Shown piece by piece: positions 47,342 through 57,800 of a DNA stretch of 64,000 nucleotides. Both the position numbers and the translations under genes were made by a program. Numbering within the stretch: position 1 is the first letter of the stretch; each line of letters starts with the position of its first letter. The notes beneath the pieces were generated by a model. The model did no database searches and was not told the origin of the DNA. It was given only the letters and a program-made list of their open reading frames with translations. This DNA comes from Phallus indusiatus (taxonomy: Eukaryota > Basidiomycota > Agaricomycetes > Phallales > Phallaceae): assembly GCA_027605045.1 (NCBI GenBank), contig JAQFWX010000001.1:1736001-1800000 (forward strand). The letters run 5' to 3'.

Positions 47342-48448
47342 ATGCCTATTAAAACTCCTCCTCCAAATGCGCCCATTGCCAAACTTGACACCGTTGACTT
47401 TGGCCGTCTCATTGACAGAGAGCCGAGCGAAGTGTCGAAACTGCTTTCGCTCTGCATCAAAGATGGATTTTTCTATCTCAACTTGGATGACCCACGAATC
47501 GAACAAATTTTGGCAGACAAGGATAATGTTGTCCGTATGATGGAAGAGTTCTTTGCGCTTCCTATAGACGAAAAGCTGAAAGATGTTCGTGGTTCGCATA
47601 CGCATGGGTAAGGTTTTGGACAGAGAAGAATGACAATAGCTGATTCGGTTTGCAGTTATAAACCACCGGGGTCGTTCACCGGCTTCAAGGAAGGATCCAG
47701 AGATGGATACGAAACTTTAAAGGTAAGATATACTGATATATAATAACACGCGGGTGGCTGAAGTTGGAATAGGTTTCGTATGAAGAAATGACAACAAAGT
47801 CGACACTTCTTCCTTTGCGAGTGAAAGAACGAATAGACTTTTTGATAGTTTCATTGGACTGTGTCATTTGGTGAACAAGACCCTTCTGGCCTGTCTTTCG
47901 GATGGTTTGAACCTGCCATTTGGGTCACGATTCGAGGATCATCACCGAGATGATAAAGCATCGAATACTACGCTGGTGCTTCTTCATTATCCTAGACAGG
48001 ACTTGGATGCGGGAATGGGACACAACAAGCACACGGACATTGGATCGGTAACGTTGTTGTTCACGGAACAGTGGGGACTGCAACTGCAAGGGCCGAATAG
48101 TGAAGGAGCGAATTCTGAATGGGCGTTCGTGGAGCCTCGAGAGAGACACGCGATTATCAATGTTGGAGATTCGCTGCGATTCCTAAGTGACAAGAAGTTC
48201 AACAGTTGTTTGCACCGGGTGATCCCTGTAGCGAATGACGAAGACCGGTATTCGATTGCGTATTTCTCCGGCCGGAGAATGGGGTGCAATATCGGGACAC
48301 GGAGGGAAAAGAAGTCAGTGCACAAAAGTGGCATGATGAGAAGTATATCATGTTTGGAGAGTCGCATGAGAAACAGGCGTTGAGTAATATGTTGACTGGT
48401 GGAATGGAAAGCCAGAAGCGAATGGGATTAGTGAGTAGTGTAGCATAG
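47342..48448 (+). CDS. 2OG-Fe(II) oxygenase, isopenicillin N synthase-like (frame breaks)
   Basis: Non-haem iron dioxygenase. N-terminal DIOX_N region: LDTVDFGRLIDREPSEV, CIKDGFFYLNLDD, EEFFALPIDEKL, YKPPGSFTGFKEG. Catalytic region: HYPRQDLDAGMGHNKHTDIGS (Fe-binding His and Asp in HTD), WGLQLQGP, NVGDSLRFLSD, SCLHRVIPV (distal His) and RYSIAYF (2OG-binding Arg and Ser). The iron and 2OG ligands are intact. Two one-base frame breaks are inferred. One lies near 47827-47836, where LLPLRVKE must continue into NRLFDSFIGLCH in another frame. The other is near 48266-48275, where YSIAYFS must continue into RPENGVQYRDTEGKE. The stop at 48446-48448 assumes these joins. Substrate unknown; relatives act in secondary metabolism or hydroxylation. 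Confidence 0.75.
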
Positions 48449-48772
48449 TGCGTAAAAGTGTGTCCTTGTATGTTAGAGTATGTCCTGTAGTGAATGATGT
48501 TCTTCTTGGCGCCCATGTGTGGTGTGTCGCGTGCGCGTGAGCTGATGTGAGTGGTGTGATGTCACGCTGTTGCTTTCCTGTTTTGTGCACTGTGATCAAG
48601 AGTGGAGTGGAGACCAAAGTTGTCGCTGTGTTTCGAACAGAAAGAGGGTGCTGGTGCTGGTGCACTGTTAAAAAAAAAGAAGGGCATTCAATGACCTCAT
48701 TAACTCCACTCACCCATATATATAAGACACAGAGTACATACCTTAACATGTCATCACACAAACACACATACA
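48449..48772. promoter_or_regulatory. Promoter of Ser-rich GPI protein
   Basis: 324 bp. A strong TATATATAA box at 48717-48725 lies about 50 bp before the ATG. A poly-A run is at about 48670. Confidence 0.55.
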
Positions 48773-49313
48773 ATGCAACTCTCACTCGTATACGTTCTCA
48801 CTGCTGCCCTCGCTGTCGTCGCACAGACAACTAGTCCGACCGGGGTAATCCCATCCGTCGTCAGCTCTGTCGAGAGCTCTTTACTGCCATCCTCGACAGG
48901 CTCTGGTGCTGCTTCAAGCTCTGGCACTGCACCCGCTGCATCATCATCCTCTTCCACCCCGGCAGGTGCACCCATCTCTTCAAGTGTCTCCTCCGTTGGC
49001 TCTGCACTCTCCTCAGCCGTCTCATCTGGCGCTTCCGTGGTCTCTTCAGCACTTTCCTCTAGTGAATCTGCCGTCAGCAGTGTCCTATCTTCAGTTGCTT
49101 CAAGGTAATGCGTGCTTTTTGCGTCTCCTAATCCGTTCTTTGCTCACGTCTGAAACCTCTAGTGCCTCTAATGCTACATCTAGTAGCAGCTCTGCCGGTT
49201 CCTCTACAACATCACCCAGCGGCAACAACACAAACAGCGCTTTGTCCCTCCAAGGATTCGGTGGAATGTCTGTCGCACTTGCCGCTGTCGGTCTGACAGC
49301 TCTTTCATTGTAA
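48773..49313 (+). CDS. Ser/Ala-rich GPI-anchored cell wall protein
   Basis: Small secreted protein of about 160 residues in two exons. The start at 48773 gives a clear signal peptide (MQLSLVYVLTAALAVVAQ). The mature part is almost wholly Ser, Ala, Thr, Gly and Val with VSSALSSSESAVSSVLSS-type repeats, a pattern expected to be O-mannosylated. NATSSSSSAGSS holds an N-glycosylation sequon. The C terminus (LSLQGFGGMSVALAAVGLTALSL) is a GPI attachment signal with hydrophobic tail. No catalytic domain. The strong TATA box suggests high or stage-specific expression. Confidence 0.85.
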
Positions 49314-49704
49314 AGAAGAAAATTTTTATGTAGCTGATTGATGGCTACGTCTTCGCCCTGTTCAAAACCCTTTCTTTACATTATTTTACCAAATGGGACT
49401 CTTTCCATTCTATCTTCTTCAACCTAGTTCAAATCTAGAGTAGCATATACGTACTTTATTTTATTTTTTTTGCGCGTGTGCCATTGATGGCCCTCGACAC
49501 ACACATCATATCTACGTCATTTGTTTCTGGAAGAACTATTTCCGCTAATTGATGGAAAAAGTAGAAGCATCTTCTTCAACAGAGCTTCAGCCCTAAGCTT
49601 CGACCCCATGCTGTTCAACATCATTGAATTATATTTATTGACTCCATAACCCCAAAACTTAATCCACAAAGCTAAACCCAAATATAACTTGATATTGATA
49701 AAAT
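49314..49704. other. Convergent 3' region
   Basis: 391 bp between the stops of the Ser-rich protein (+) and the arrestin-like gene (-). AT-rich with a T run near 49460. Nothing else. Confidence 0.6.
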
Positions 49705-51698
49705 TTAACCCATTACATGATGTCCAAGATGCAAGAACCTTTGATTCGCCTGTATTAGTACCCCAATTGACACATCATAATTACCCGACCCCTCCCCGTT
49801 TCCACTATTCGTCGCCATCGTTGATCGCGACCGAGGCGCTGCTCCTGCTGGCATCAGCGTTGCAATCTCAATTTCTTGTTCATACATAGGTGCAACGCCG
49901 TTATTTGATAGAACAACGAAACCTGGCACCACCAGAGCAAATGTGACAGCATACTAAACATAAATATCACAATTAAAAAAAAGAGAGGCGAGGGGAATGA
50001 TTAAATTTCTTTCTTTACCTTGACTGTGACGTTGGGAAAAACAAAAGTTGGTTTCAGCTCTGGTTTCAGAGCAATCTCCCCTTCTAGTCTTCTCGACTCC
50101 GAATTTGGGATATTGCCTTCAGCGGGCCAAAAGATGCCTTCACCTACTATGCTAGAAAATACAGTGTCTGTACGCTGACCGGACGATTTCCCTTGGGTCG
50201 CAGTTGAGCCAACGTGAAGTGATCGTTTCAAATTGATGTTTAACGATCCCCGACCGGTGAACAGATCCAGTGCTTGTGTATCTAAGCAACTAAGTGTGAG
50301 TGAAAAGGGAACAAATGTTCCTCGTGTGTATGAAAGCTATTGTATGTATGCAATAAAGAATCAGCATTCCCTCCAACGTGCGTTAATCAATTAATTTAAG
50401 TTTTTCATACATACAGGCTTGGCAAGAAAGAACTGGACCAGGCGTGTTGATTTCATTTTAGGACTATGATCAGATGGGGGACTAGAACTCACGATTGCGG
50501 AAACATCAACTTGTCTTGTTTCAAATACAATTCCCGTGACCGATTTAGGTCCTAGATCGTGCCATCCTTTTACAACAACAAAGGGGTGTAAGAAACCAAG
50601 AGGTCAGGCAGTCGGGGGGAATTAAGGAAATCACCTTCTGGATCAATTTTGGGAGGTGGAGGCGCACTGTTTTCTTCGTACGCCAACTGACGAAGAGAAG
50701 AGCATGTTGGAGGCGTAATACGGGGCAAATAGGAGAAGAGAGTGACAAGACTAAAAGAACAAGTTCACGCCCTTCTTTATTTTTTTTTAAAAAAAAATCT
50801 GGCACAAGATAACGTACGTGCTGTTCGATCGGAGAAAACCTCGCCTGAAGGTGACAGTGATTTTATATTCGAGATAAGCGGGCGAAGCTCTTTCTGTGAC
50901 TGTAAGAGAGGTTTCGATTAGATTAGATTAGATTAGATTCAAAAGATTGAGCACTGGGGTACGACTCAACAGCTTGGTGGGAGTGAATATTCTGATGTAG
51001 TAGCACCTTTGGAAGGTGATGGTATTGTCACTTTGTCGGGAAGTTTAATAGAGTACGGCCAGACGTAATTTCCTTTGAATTTGGATGAAGTAGGGCCCTG
51101 TTGTGATTGGGATGAGGTTGGGTTGAGTGACCATAAGGGGACAGTTTCAGTGTAAAAGGGTATAGGTTCCTGTCCAACCGCAAGTGATTCACCTCTAACC
51201 TATTTGGAATATTACTTTAGTAATCAAATTTGAGTGATTATTGCCCCTCACCTCTAATGTAATCGCGATAAACGAATCAGGTTTTTCTAATTCAAGTTCA
51301 ACAGTGCCAGTAATCAAATCTCCCTCTAGAAAATTGGGTGTGTTGTGTGTTGACGACGACGAAGAAGAAGATGAAGAAGAGTTTCGGCTGTTGACTTTGA
51401 GAAAAGCCCAGGGTTTGCCTTTATTGGTGTCGAGCGTGAACACACGTTCTACGACTGTTCGACGGCGTGTGAGTTGCGGCGGGCGAGATTCGTAGCCTGG
51501 GAGTGCTTCCGAGTTCAAGGGAGGCGCTGCACTGTCATCATTATTGCCATTATTGCCATCATTATCATCATCATTATCATCATTAGTGTTGTTACTGTCG
51601 TGATGAGGTTCATCATTGACGTGAAAGGGAGGCGGTGCGTCGCTGGCTGCACTGGGCTCCTCATCCTGGCGTGGGCGTAGGCCAGTTTCCTCTGCCAT
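49705..51698 (-). CDS. Arrestin-like protein (alpha-arrestin / ART family)
   Basis: Adaptor that links membrane cargo to Rsp5-type ubiquitin ligases or other trafficking factors. The first ATG at 51698 gives MAEETGLRPRQDEEPSAA, then a disordered region of Asp/Asn repeats and EALPGYESRPP, where LPGY is a possible variant of the PPxY ligase-binding motif. The arrestin N domain follows: FLEGDLITGTVELELEKPDSF, ITLEVRGESLAVG, WPYSIKLPDKV, YLEYKITVTFRRGF. The C domain: VTGIVFETRQVDV, LSYTRGTFVPFSLTLS, LKPTFVFPNVTVK and YAVTFALVVPGFVVLS. About eight exons, all in frame. One intron contains a GATTA microsatellite. Confidence 0.85.
50916..50939 (+). repeat. GATTA microsatellite in an arrestin intron
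   Basis: About five tandem copies of GATTA. A shorter TAGATTAGATTAGAT-like run lies at about 52183, outside this gene. Confidence 0.8.
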
Positions 51699-52415
51699 AA
51701 ATGGGTATGATAATGATAATGATGATGACAATGATGATGATGTAAATCGAATTGTCAGTGCAGGAGCTCGAGGCGATTGAGACGGGGCTGAATTGTTGGT
51801 TGCGTGGTTGACTAGTGGCTGACCTGGCTGGCTTGCTATCTCAAGCCTTGGAGTGAGTGCTATCGGATTTGATTGATGCGCGCGCGCTCACCGGTCACCG
51901 CCCTGGTCATCGTGGTATTCGTGCGAATTCTCAAAAGATCCCGAATCTCATGATTTCAGTGGGCACAGTCGTCTGCTCAAAAGCTTGCTGGCATTTTTCC
52001 ACATCCAGGGATGTAGATGGTATTCTCGGATTTTCGGAATTTTATACGAAGAAGAATAGGTCTAGGCACTCTTTGCGAAGACTTACACTTATCGTTGAAT
52101 TTCAATATATTCAATACCTTTTGCGGTAAATTTGATTTTCCGATCAAAGATTTTGACAATTTATATTACACATAGTATATTATACTAGATTAGATTAGAT
52201 ATGATAAAGAGGGAATTTTCCATTTCGCTAAAATTAATTCTCCTTAAAGGAATCATACGATAGTGAAAAAAAAGAGAAGAATTTAAAGTGAGAGAGGTCT
52301 GGTGATAGTCTGGGCAACGTCCTCCTTTCTGCATTCCGTGTGATTCTGTTTGATGATGCATGCTAAGTATCAGGTGTCGAAACGGGATGACATCGAAGAA
52401 CTTACTCATGCTTAA
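51699..52415. other. Intergenic between arrestin and PPxY protein genes
   Basis: 717 bp containing the arrestin promoter on the - strand. TGATGATGA-type trinucleotide runs near 51715-51740 continue the Asp/Asn repeat DNA of the arrestin 5' end. A GCGCGCGC run lies near 51880. No supported gene. Confidence 0.55.
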
Positions 52416-52904
52416 TCAATTGAAAGTCGAAGCTGTAACTGAGCCTGAGCCTGAGCCTGAACCTGAACCTGAGCCCCTCGCGCCGTGACCCGATGTACCT
52501 CGGACAGACGAACAAGTCAACGAGCTATCTGTAGAGCGTCGTTTCCGCTGTTTTTGTCGTGAAGAAAGACGCATAATGGGATCTAGTTTTGGGGGATATG
52601 CTATAGCTGCCATGTAGGAGTTATATTCGACTCTTCTCGAATTCGGACGAGGCTGAGGTGCGGTGGTAGTACAAGACCCTACTGCATGCGTAAAGTTAGT
52701 GTGATACCGGGGACTGCGCGGGATAAATTTGGGGCGAGTTGAGGTGGTGGTTGTGAATCGACGTGTGATCGGATGTCGTTGGATGGCTTCTTTGTATGAT
52801 GGGGGAGGTGTGTGAGATCTTGTTTCGTCGAAATGAGAGAGTAATTCGTCTGAAGCGATCGTAGTACTGCGCAGGCCAAAAATGTTAGGAATTGAGCACA
52901 ACAT
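52416..52904 (-). CDS. Hypothetical small basic protein with PPxY motif
   Basis: Single-exon frame of 162 residues, not recognised. It has HTPPPSYKEAIQ near residue 32, a canonical PPxY motif for WW domains such as those of Rsp5/NEDD4 ligases. The rest is rich in Arg, Ser, Thr and Pro, with a basic patch (RQKQRKRRS) and a GSGSGSGSGSG run near the C terminus encoded by a CCTGAG-type hexamer repeat (about 52440-52475). It lies upstream of, and on the same strand as, the arrestin-like gene. Whether it is a gene is inferred from length, start context and motif; splicing was not needed. Confidence 0.5.
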   Translation of the reverse strand: MLCSIPNIFGLRSTTIASDELLSHFDETRSHTPPPSYKEAIQRHPITRRFTTTTSTRPKFIPRSPRYHTNFTHAVGSCTTTAPQPRPNSRRVEYNSYMAAIAYPPKLDPIMRLSSRQKQRKRRSTDSSLTCSSVRGTSGHGARGSGSGSGSGSGSVTASTFN

Positions 52905-53650
52905 TTTGATTCAGCAATAGCGTTCAGTGGTCAGGCTTGAAGAACGTCCCGGGGGTGAGGGGAAGGGAAGGGAGAGGTGGTATTTGACGTCGGGCCATTG
53001 TTACGCGTTGTCTTTTATTCTAGTTGAAAAACGAGGACAATGTTTCTTGAGAGGATGGACTGTGGACAAAGCAATCAGTGGAACGGGAGTGCACGCGTTT
53101 TTGAAAGACAAAATTAGAGTTGTAATTGCCGTCACGTGATCGCGAGTTTGGTGGACAAATGACGAGGAAGTTGAACTCGGAAACTCGCTTGGGTGCGAGT
53201 TCGTTCTTCACTTGTCTTCATTCTTTTTCTCCTCTCTCAAAGGTTTCAGTTGGGGGGTCGTTTGAGCCAAACATGTTGGTTACATGACATTGAAGTTACA
53301 TACTTATGGGATCGCCAGAAGTTTAATTCTTCAGAACCCTGGTGACAGCTTTTGATGGACGCGCCTAAGCCTGCCTAAGCGCAGCCATATGCAGTTCAGA
53401 AGGTACAACCCTGCCATGAACTTGGCGAAGGATGAACATTAATTTAATGAGTCGGAGGTTCTGTGAGTTGCGATGTCTTAGTGCAAGCTTAAAGTGATGT
53501 ATAGAATCACATTATAGTATGTGACGTTGCCAAATACATTTGAGAATGACTCTGTCTGAATTCAGTGGGATCTCTCCGGAACCGTCTTCTCTTCCTTTTA
53601 ACTGAGTCAGATCTTGGGCCTATTCTGGCCTATTTCCCTTTTCCCCCTTC
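52905..53650. other. Intergenic
   Basis: 746 bp. CACGTG at 53133-53138 lies about 230 bp upstream of the PPxY gene start. No other signal. Confidence 0.5.
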
Positions 53651-54172
53651 TCAACCTCCGACTAGTGACGCAAAGGAAATTAAATCTCCGGGTCCGAGAA
53701 AGGATACCAACATGTCGCAAGGCTGTGGTTCGTCCAAGAAGATCAATTTTGATGGATAGTATGAGACGTGTTGTATGTATCAATGAACAATAAACATAGA
53801 TATGTAGATGCATATGAAATCCTGTCAATACCATCATGCTTGATTCAACAACTTCACCGGTGACCGGTACCCCAACTTTTAAGACCGATGAACACTGTTG
53901 GCACCCAACAAGAATCGTATTATAGGCTGCCATTCCGTAATTCAACCAGGGTATGAACATGTCTAGATAAACTCTTTCCGGAACATCGGCGAAGATAGTA
54001 TAGGCTGAACAGCGGTCGCAGTGTAACTGATATGTATGTACGGCCGCGCGGATGACAGGTCCAATGAAACAGCCCATGGCAGCTGGGGCGATGCTTATCC
54101 ACCCGCCATGGTCAACATCGCGGTAATCATTGACGCTGATAATCAACAGCCGCTTACCCTTAAGGGAAGGTT
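53651..54172 (-). CDS. Protein of unknown function with two CxxC motifs (5' end unresolved)
   Basis: Not recognised. A good acceptor (CTGACCTCCTCCCAG) at about 54173 opens an exon reading PSLKGKRLLIISVNDYRD, DHGGWISIAPAAMGCFIGPV, YQLHCDRCSAYTIFADVPER, FIPWLNYGMAAYNTILVGC, QQCSSVLKVGVPVTGEVVES. The last exon can be joined after SSMM to give PCDMLVSFLGPGDLISFASL and a stop at 53651. HCDRC and GCQQC about 50 residues apart could form a zinc site. The start is not settled; ATG at 54449 (MTPPQQTLHHRSPRHKRV) may be in an upstream exon. If no upstream exon exists, the first ATG is the internal MGCFIGPV. Confidence 0.45.
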
Positions 54173-54880
54173 CTGGGAGGAGGTCAGAATTTCGGATTTG
54201 AAAAAAAAATGATCAGGTCATTTGTTGGGGGTTTAATAGTAAAGGGCATTGGATAATGAGTGAAATTCTTGTGCAAAGTATGACTTTTCCCCGAGATATG
54301 TTAGTGTTAGGTACAGTGTCAATATTGACACACTGCATGAAGTGGCGGTTAGACTTGGTATGAGTCAATACCTTCAGTACATGGTTGAGTGACGTGACCC
54401 GCTTGTGGCGGGGAGAGCGATGATGTAAAGTCTGCTGGGGCGGAGTCATTGGCCAATCGGAGCGTGTCTTACCAGGGTTACGTTTCCCCCCAGCCGACGG
54501 AATCGCCGAGCAAGCAACCTAACCTTTCAGGAACAAATCCAAGAGTCTTACCCGAGCCTTATTTTATTTTATTTTTGCGACCATAATATGTATCTCATAA
54601 TTCAATCGGATTTCGTACCAAAAATATGAACCCGGCCCCGGCTCGGCACGAGTTGCGTACGTTTCCCTGCGGAAGACTAACTCTTAACGAGTGGCGAATT
54701 CTGTTAGTACATATATAGGACGCTTGGCCTCCTCCGAGGGCTTTCTTTCCTCTCCACGCGCCACATACTTTTCAATCAATCCTCTCAAAAGTGTGCTTCG
54801 TCGTCGTCAGGAATTGACAACTTATTCGTGCGACTGCTCCCCACTCCCCTCCCCCTCCTCCACCTCATCTACACTCCTCC
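54173..54880. promoter_or_regulatory. Promoter of ABC transporter (possible 5' exon of the CxxC gene)
   Basis: About 0.7 kb. CCAAT on the + strand at about 54452. A C/T-rich leader (CTCCCCTCCCCCTCCTCCACC-like) lies directly before the ABC transporter ATG, common for highly expressed fungal genes. An open minus-strand frame at 54213-54449 may hold an exon of the neighbour. Confidence 0.45.
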
Positions 54881-57800
54881 ATGTCATCGCAGACGGAATC
54901 CAAGAAGGCGAGCTTCTTTCGCCGAAAGAAGTCGAAATTAGACACTGTCAACGATGAAAAGCGTTCATCTAGTCCAGATACCTCCAGCGAAAATGAAACC
55001 GTCACTTTCGCCCCTCCTCGGGTAGTGCAACCTCCCCCCGTTTCTTTCACTTCCTTGTTTCGGTAAGAGAAGATGATCAGGCACATCGTCGCTCGCTCTT
55101 GACTAAACAACGTCTTGCAGATTCGCTACAAAACCCGAAATCTTTTGGATTTCATTGGACTAATCGCTGCAGCCGGTGCTGGAGCCGCTCAGGTAGCTTG
55201 ATTCCTGTTTCCTTGTCTCTTACGATGGATTACTTACATCCTCTAATTCTCTTCAGCCCCTCATGTCCCTTTTGTTCGGTAATCTTGTTAATAGTTTCGT
55301 CTCGTTCGGAACGGCTATAAACGAAAGCAAAACCGGTTTCAACAATCAAACCGTTATCGACGAAGCGAACAAATTCAAGCACACCGCCTCTAATGATGCC
55401 GCCGGATTGGTCTATGTTGGTATTGGTATCTTGATCACTACTTATATCTACATGGTTATATGGACACACAATGGTAGGCACTTTTTTTAAAAAAGAAAAG
55501 AAAAGAAAGGTATTAATTCGTATCCTTGCAGGCGAGGTGTTGGCCAAGCGAGTTCGTGAAAATTACTTGAAATCAGTTCTGAGACAAGAGATTGCGTTCT
55601 TTGACAATGTTGGCGCTGGTGAAATCGCAACCCGTATTCAAACGGATACCCGTAAGTACACATTTCTGTATCCTTTCTGCATGGAGCATGGTTTTACTAT
55701 TTGTATTATCTAGATTTGATTCAACAAGGCACTTCCGAAAAAGTAGCGCGTAGGTTTTTCTTTTCTTGTCCGCCCCGTCCCTCATATCTGATGTGATCTT
55801 TAGTTGTCCTCAGTTTTATGGCGTCTTTCGTCACCGGTTTCGTCTGTATGTTTCATTTCCTATTTCTTTACAGGTAACGGGGTAACTGATAAAATGATAG
55901 TGGCATATATTCGGTCTTGGCGTTTAGCATTGGCGATTTCATCCATCCTCCCATGCATTACACTTGCGGGGGCTGGCATGAACAAGTTTATTAGCAAATA
56001 CGCACAGTAAGCGTCCCTTTTAGTTACCATTCATGAGACATAGACAACCAACTTTCCTTTCCTTTCTCTAGATTGAGCCGAAACAGTGTCGCAGACGGAG
56101 GTACATTAGCTGAAGAGGTCATATCCACTGTTCGTACAGCCCATGCCTTTGGAACGCAAAAAATCATCTCGCGCTTGTACGATGAGCACATTCAAAAAGC
56201 CTTCGTATATGATTCGAAAAGCGCAACTGCTAACGGTATATTTTGCTTTGCCATTCCAATAATTCATATTCAATGTTGACGCTATCTGATAAGGTATTGG
56301 TCTCGGTGTTTTCTACTTCATTATCTGGGCGGCATACTCTTTGGCGTTCAGCTTTGGTGCCACTCTTATCAACCGTAACGAGGCTAACGCCGGTATTGTT
56401 ATTAACGTCTTTTTGGCTATTTTGATCGGTTCTTTTTCACTCGCCCTCATGGCACCCGAAGTGAGAGGTTCGTATTGTTCATCATCTTTTAATCTTTATG
56501 GGCTTATCTTCTTCGTTTAAGCTATTTCGCTTGCACGTGGCGCTGCTGCAAAACTCTGGGAGACTATCGATCGTGTTCCAGTGATCGATTCGTCTTCGCC
56601 AGAAGGGCTTAAACCCGAATCAATCGGAGGCTTCATCGAACTCGAGGACGTTAAATTCCATTACCCAAGCAGACCGGACGTGCCCATTCTAAAAGGTTTA
56701 TCCCTTACTTTTGAGGCTGGGAAAACGGCTGCATTGGTTGGTGCGAGTGGCTCCGGTAAAAGGTCGGTAGTTTTAATTAATAAGCATCCGATCTTGAATC
56801 TAACAAGGGTTGTCACTTTTCTCAGTACCATCGTTTCTCTTGTGGAGCGCTTTTACGACCCTTTGTCTGGCACTGTCAAACTCGATGGACACGACTTGAA
56901 AACTCTTAATGTCAAATGGCTCCGTAGTCAGATTGGTTTAGTATCTCAAGAGCCGACTTTGTTCGCTACTTCAATTCGTGGAAACGTTTCTCAGGGTCTC
57001 ATTGGTACTCAATGGGAGAACGCATCTGAGGATGAGAAATTCCGTCTGATTAAAGAAGCTTGTGTTAAAGCCAACGCCGATGGATTTATTAGCAAATTAC
57101 CGAATGGCTATGATACTTTGGTAGGAGAGCGAGGTTTCTTGCTCAGTGGAGGTCAAAAGCGTAAGCAGATCTGTTTGGATTCATGTGATTACCCCCCCTT
57201 TTTGTTTACACGGTCTGTTTGTAGAACGTATTGCCATCGCTCGAGCTATCGTATCTGATCCTAGAATTCTCCTCCTTGACGAAGCTACCAGTGCTCTCGA
57301 TACTCAATCAGAAGGAATTGTACAAAATGCGCTGGACAAGGCTTCAGCTGGTCGTACAACCATCACAATTGCTCACCGTTTGTCTACCATCAAGGATGCC
57401 GATAAAATCTACGTTATGGGCGAAGGAATGGTCCTCGAAGCTGGTACTCACAATGAATTATTGTCGCACGAGGGTCCATACGCACGTCTGGTTCAAGCAC
57501 AAAAATTGCGCGAAGTCCAAGAGAAAGACAAAGAAGCCGGAAGCTCGGAAGGTGAAGGTTCTTTAACAGAGAAAGACGACGAGAAGGCTATTCAAGAAGA
57601 AGCTGAAGCTGAAATTCCACTTGGTCGACGCGAAACTGGTAGCCGCTCTCTTGCAAGCGAATTGTTAGAAAAACGTCGTCTCGAGAAAGGAGAGGAGAAA
57701 GAACGTGAATTGTCGCTGTTCTCTTTGTTCATTAGAGTGGGCAAGATCAACCGTGAGACATGGTCTACATACGCAATTGGCTCCATTTTCGCTATTTTAA

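Noticed and set aside
47342..48448. True isopenicillin N synthase (beta-lactam pathway)
   Set aside because: Only the general 2OG oxygenase fold is shared; no ACV synthetase or acyltransferase is nearby, and this family is widespread in fungi with other substrates.
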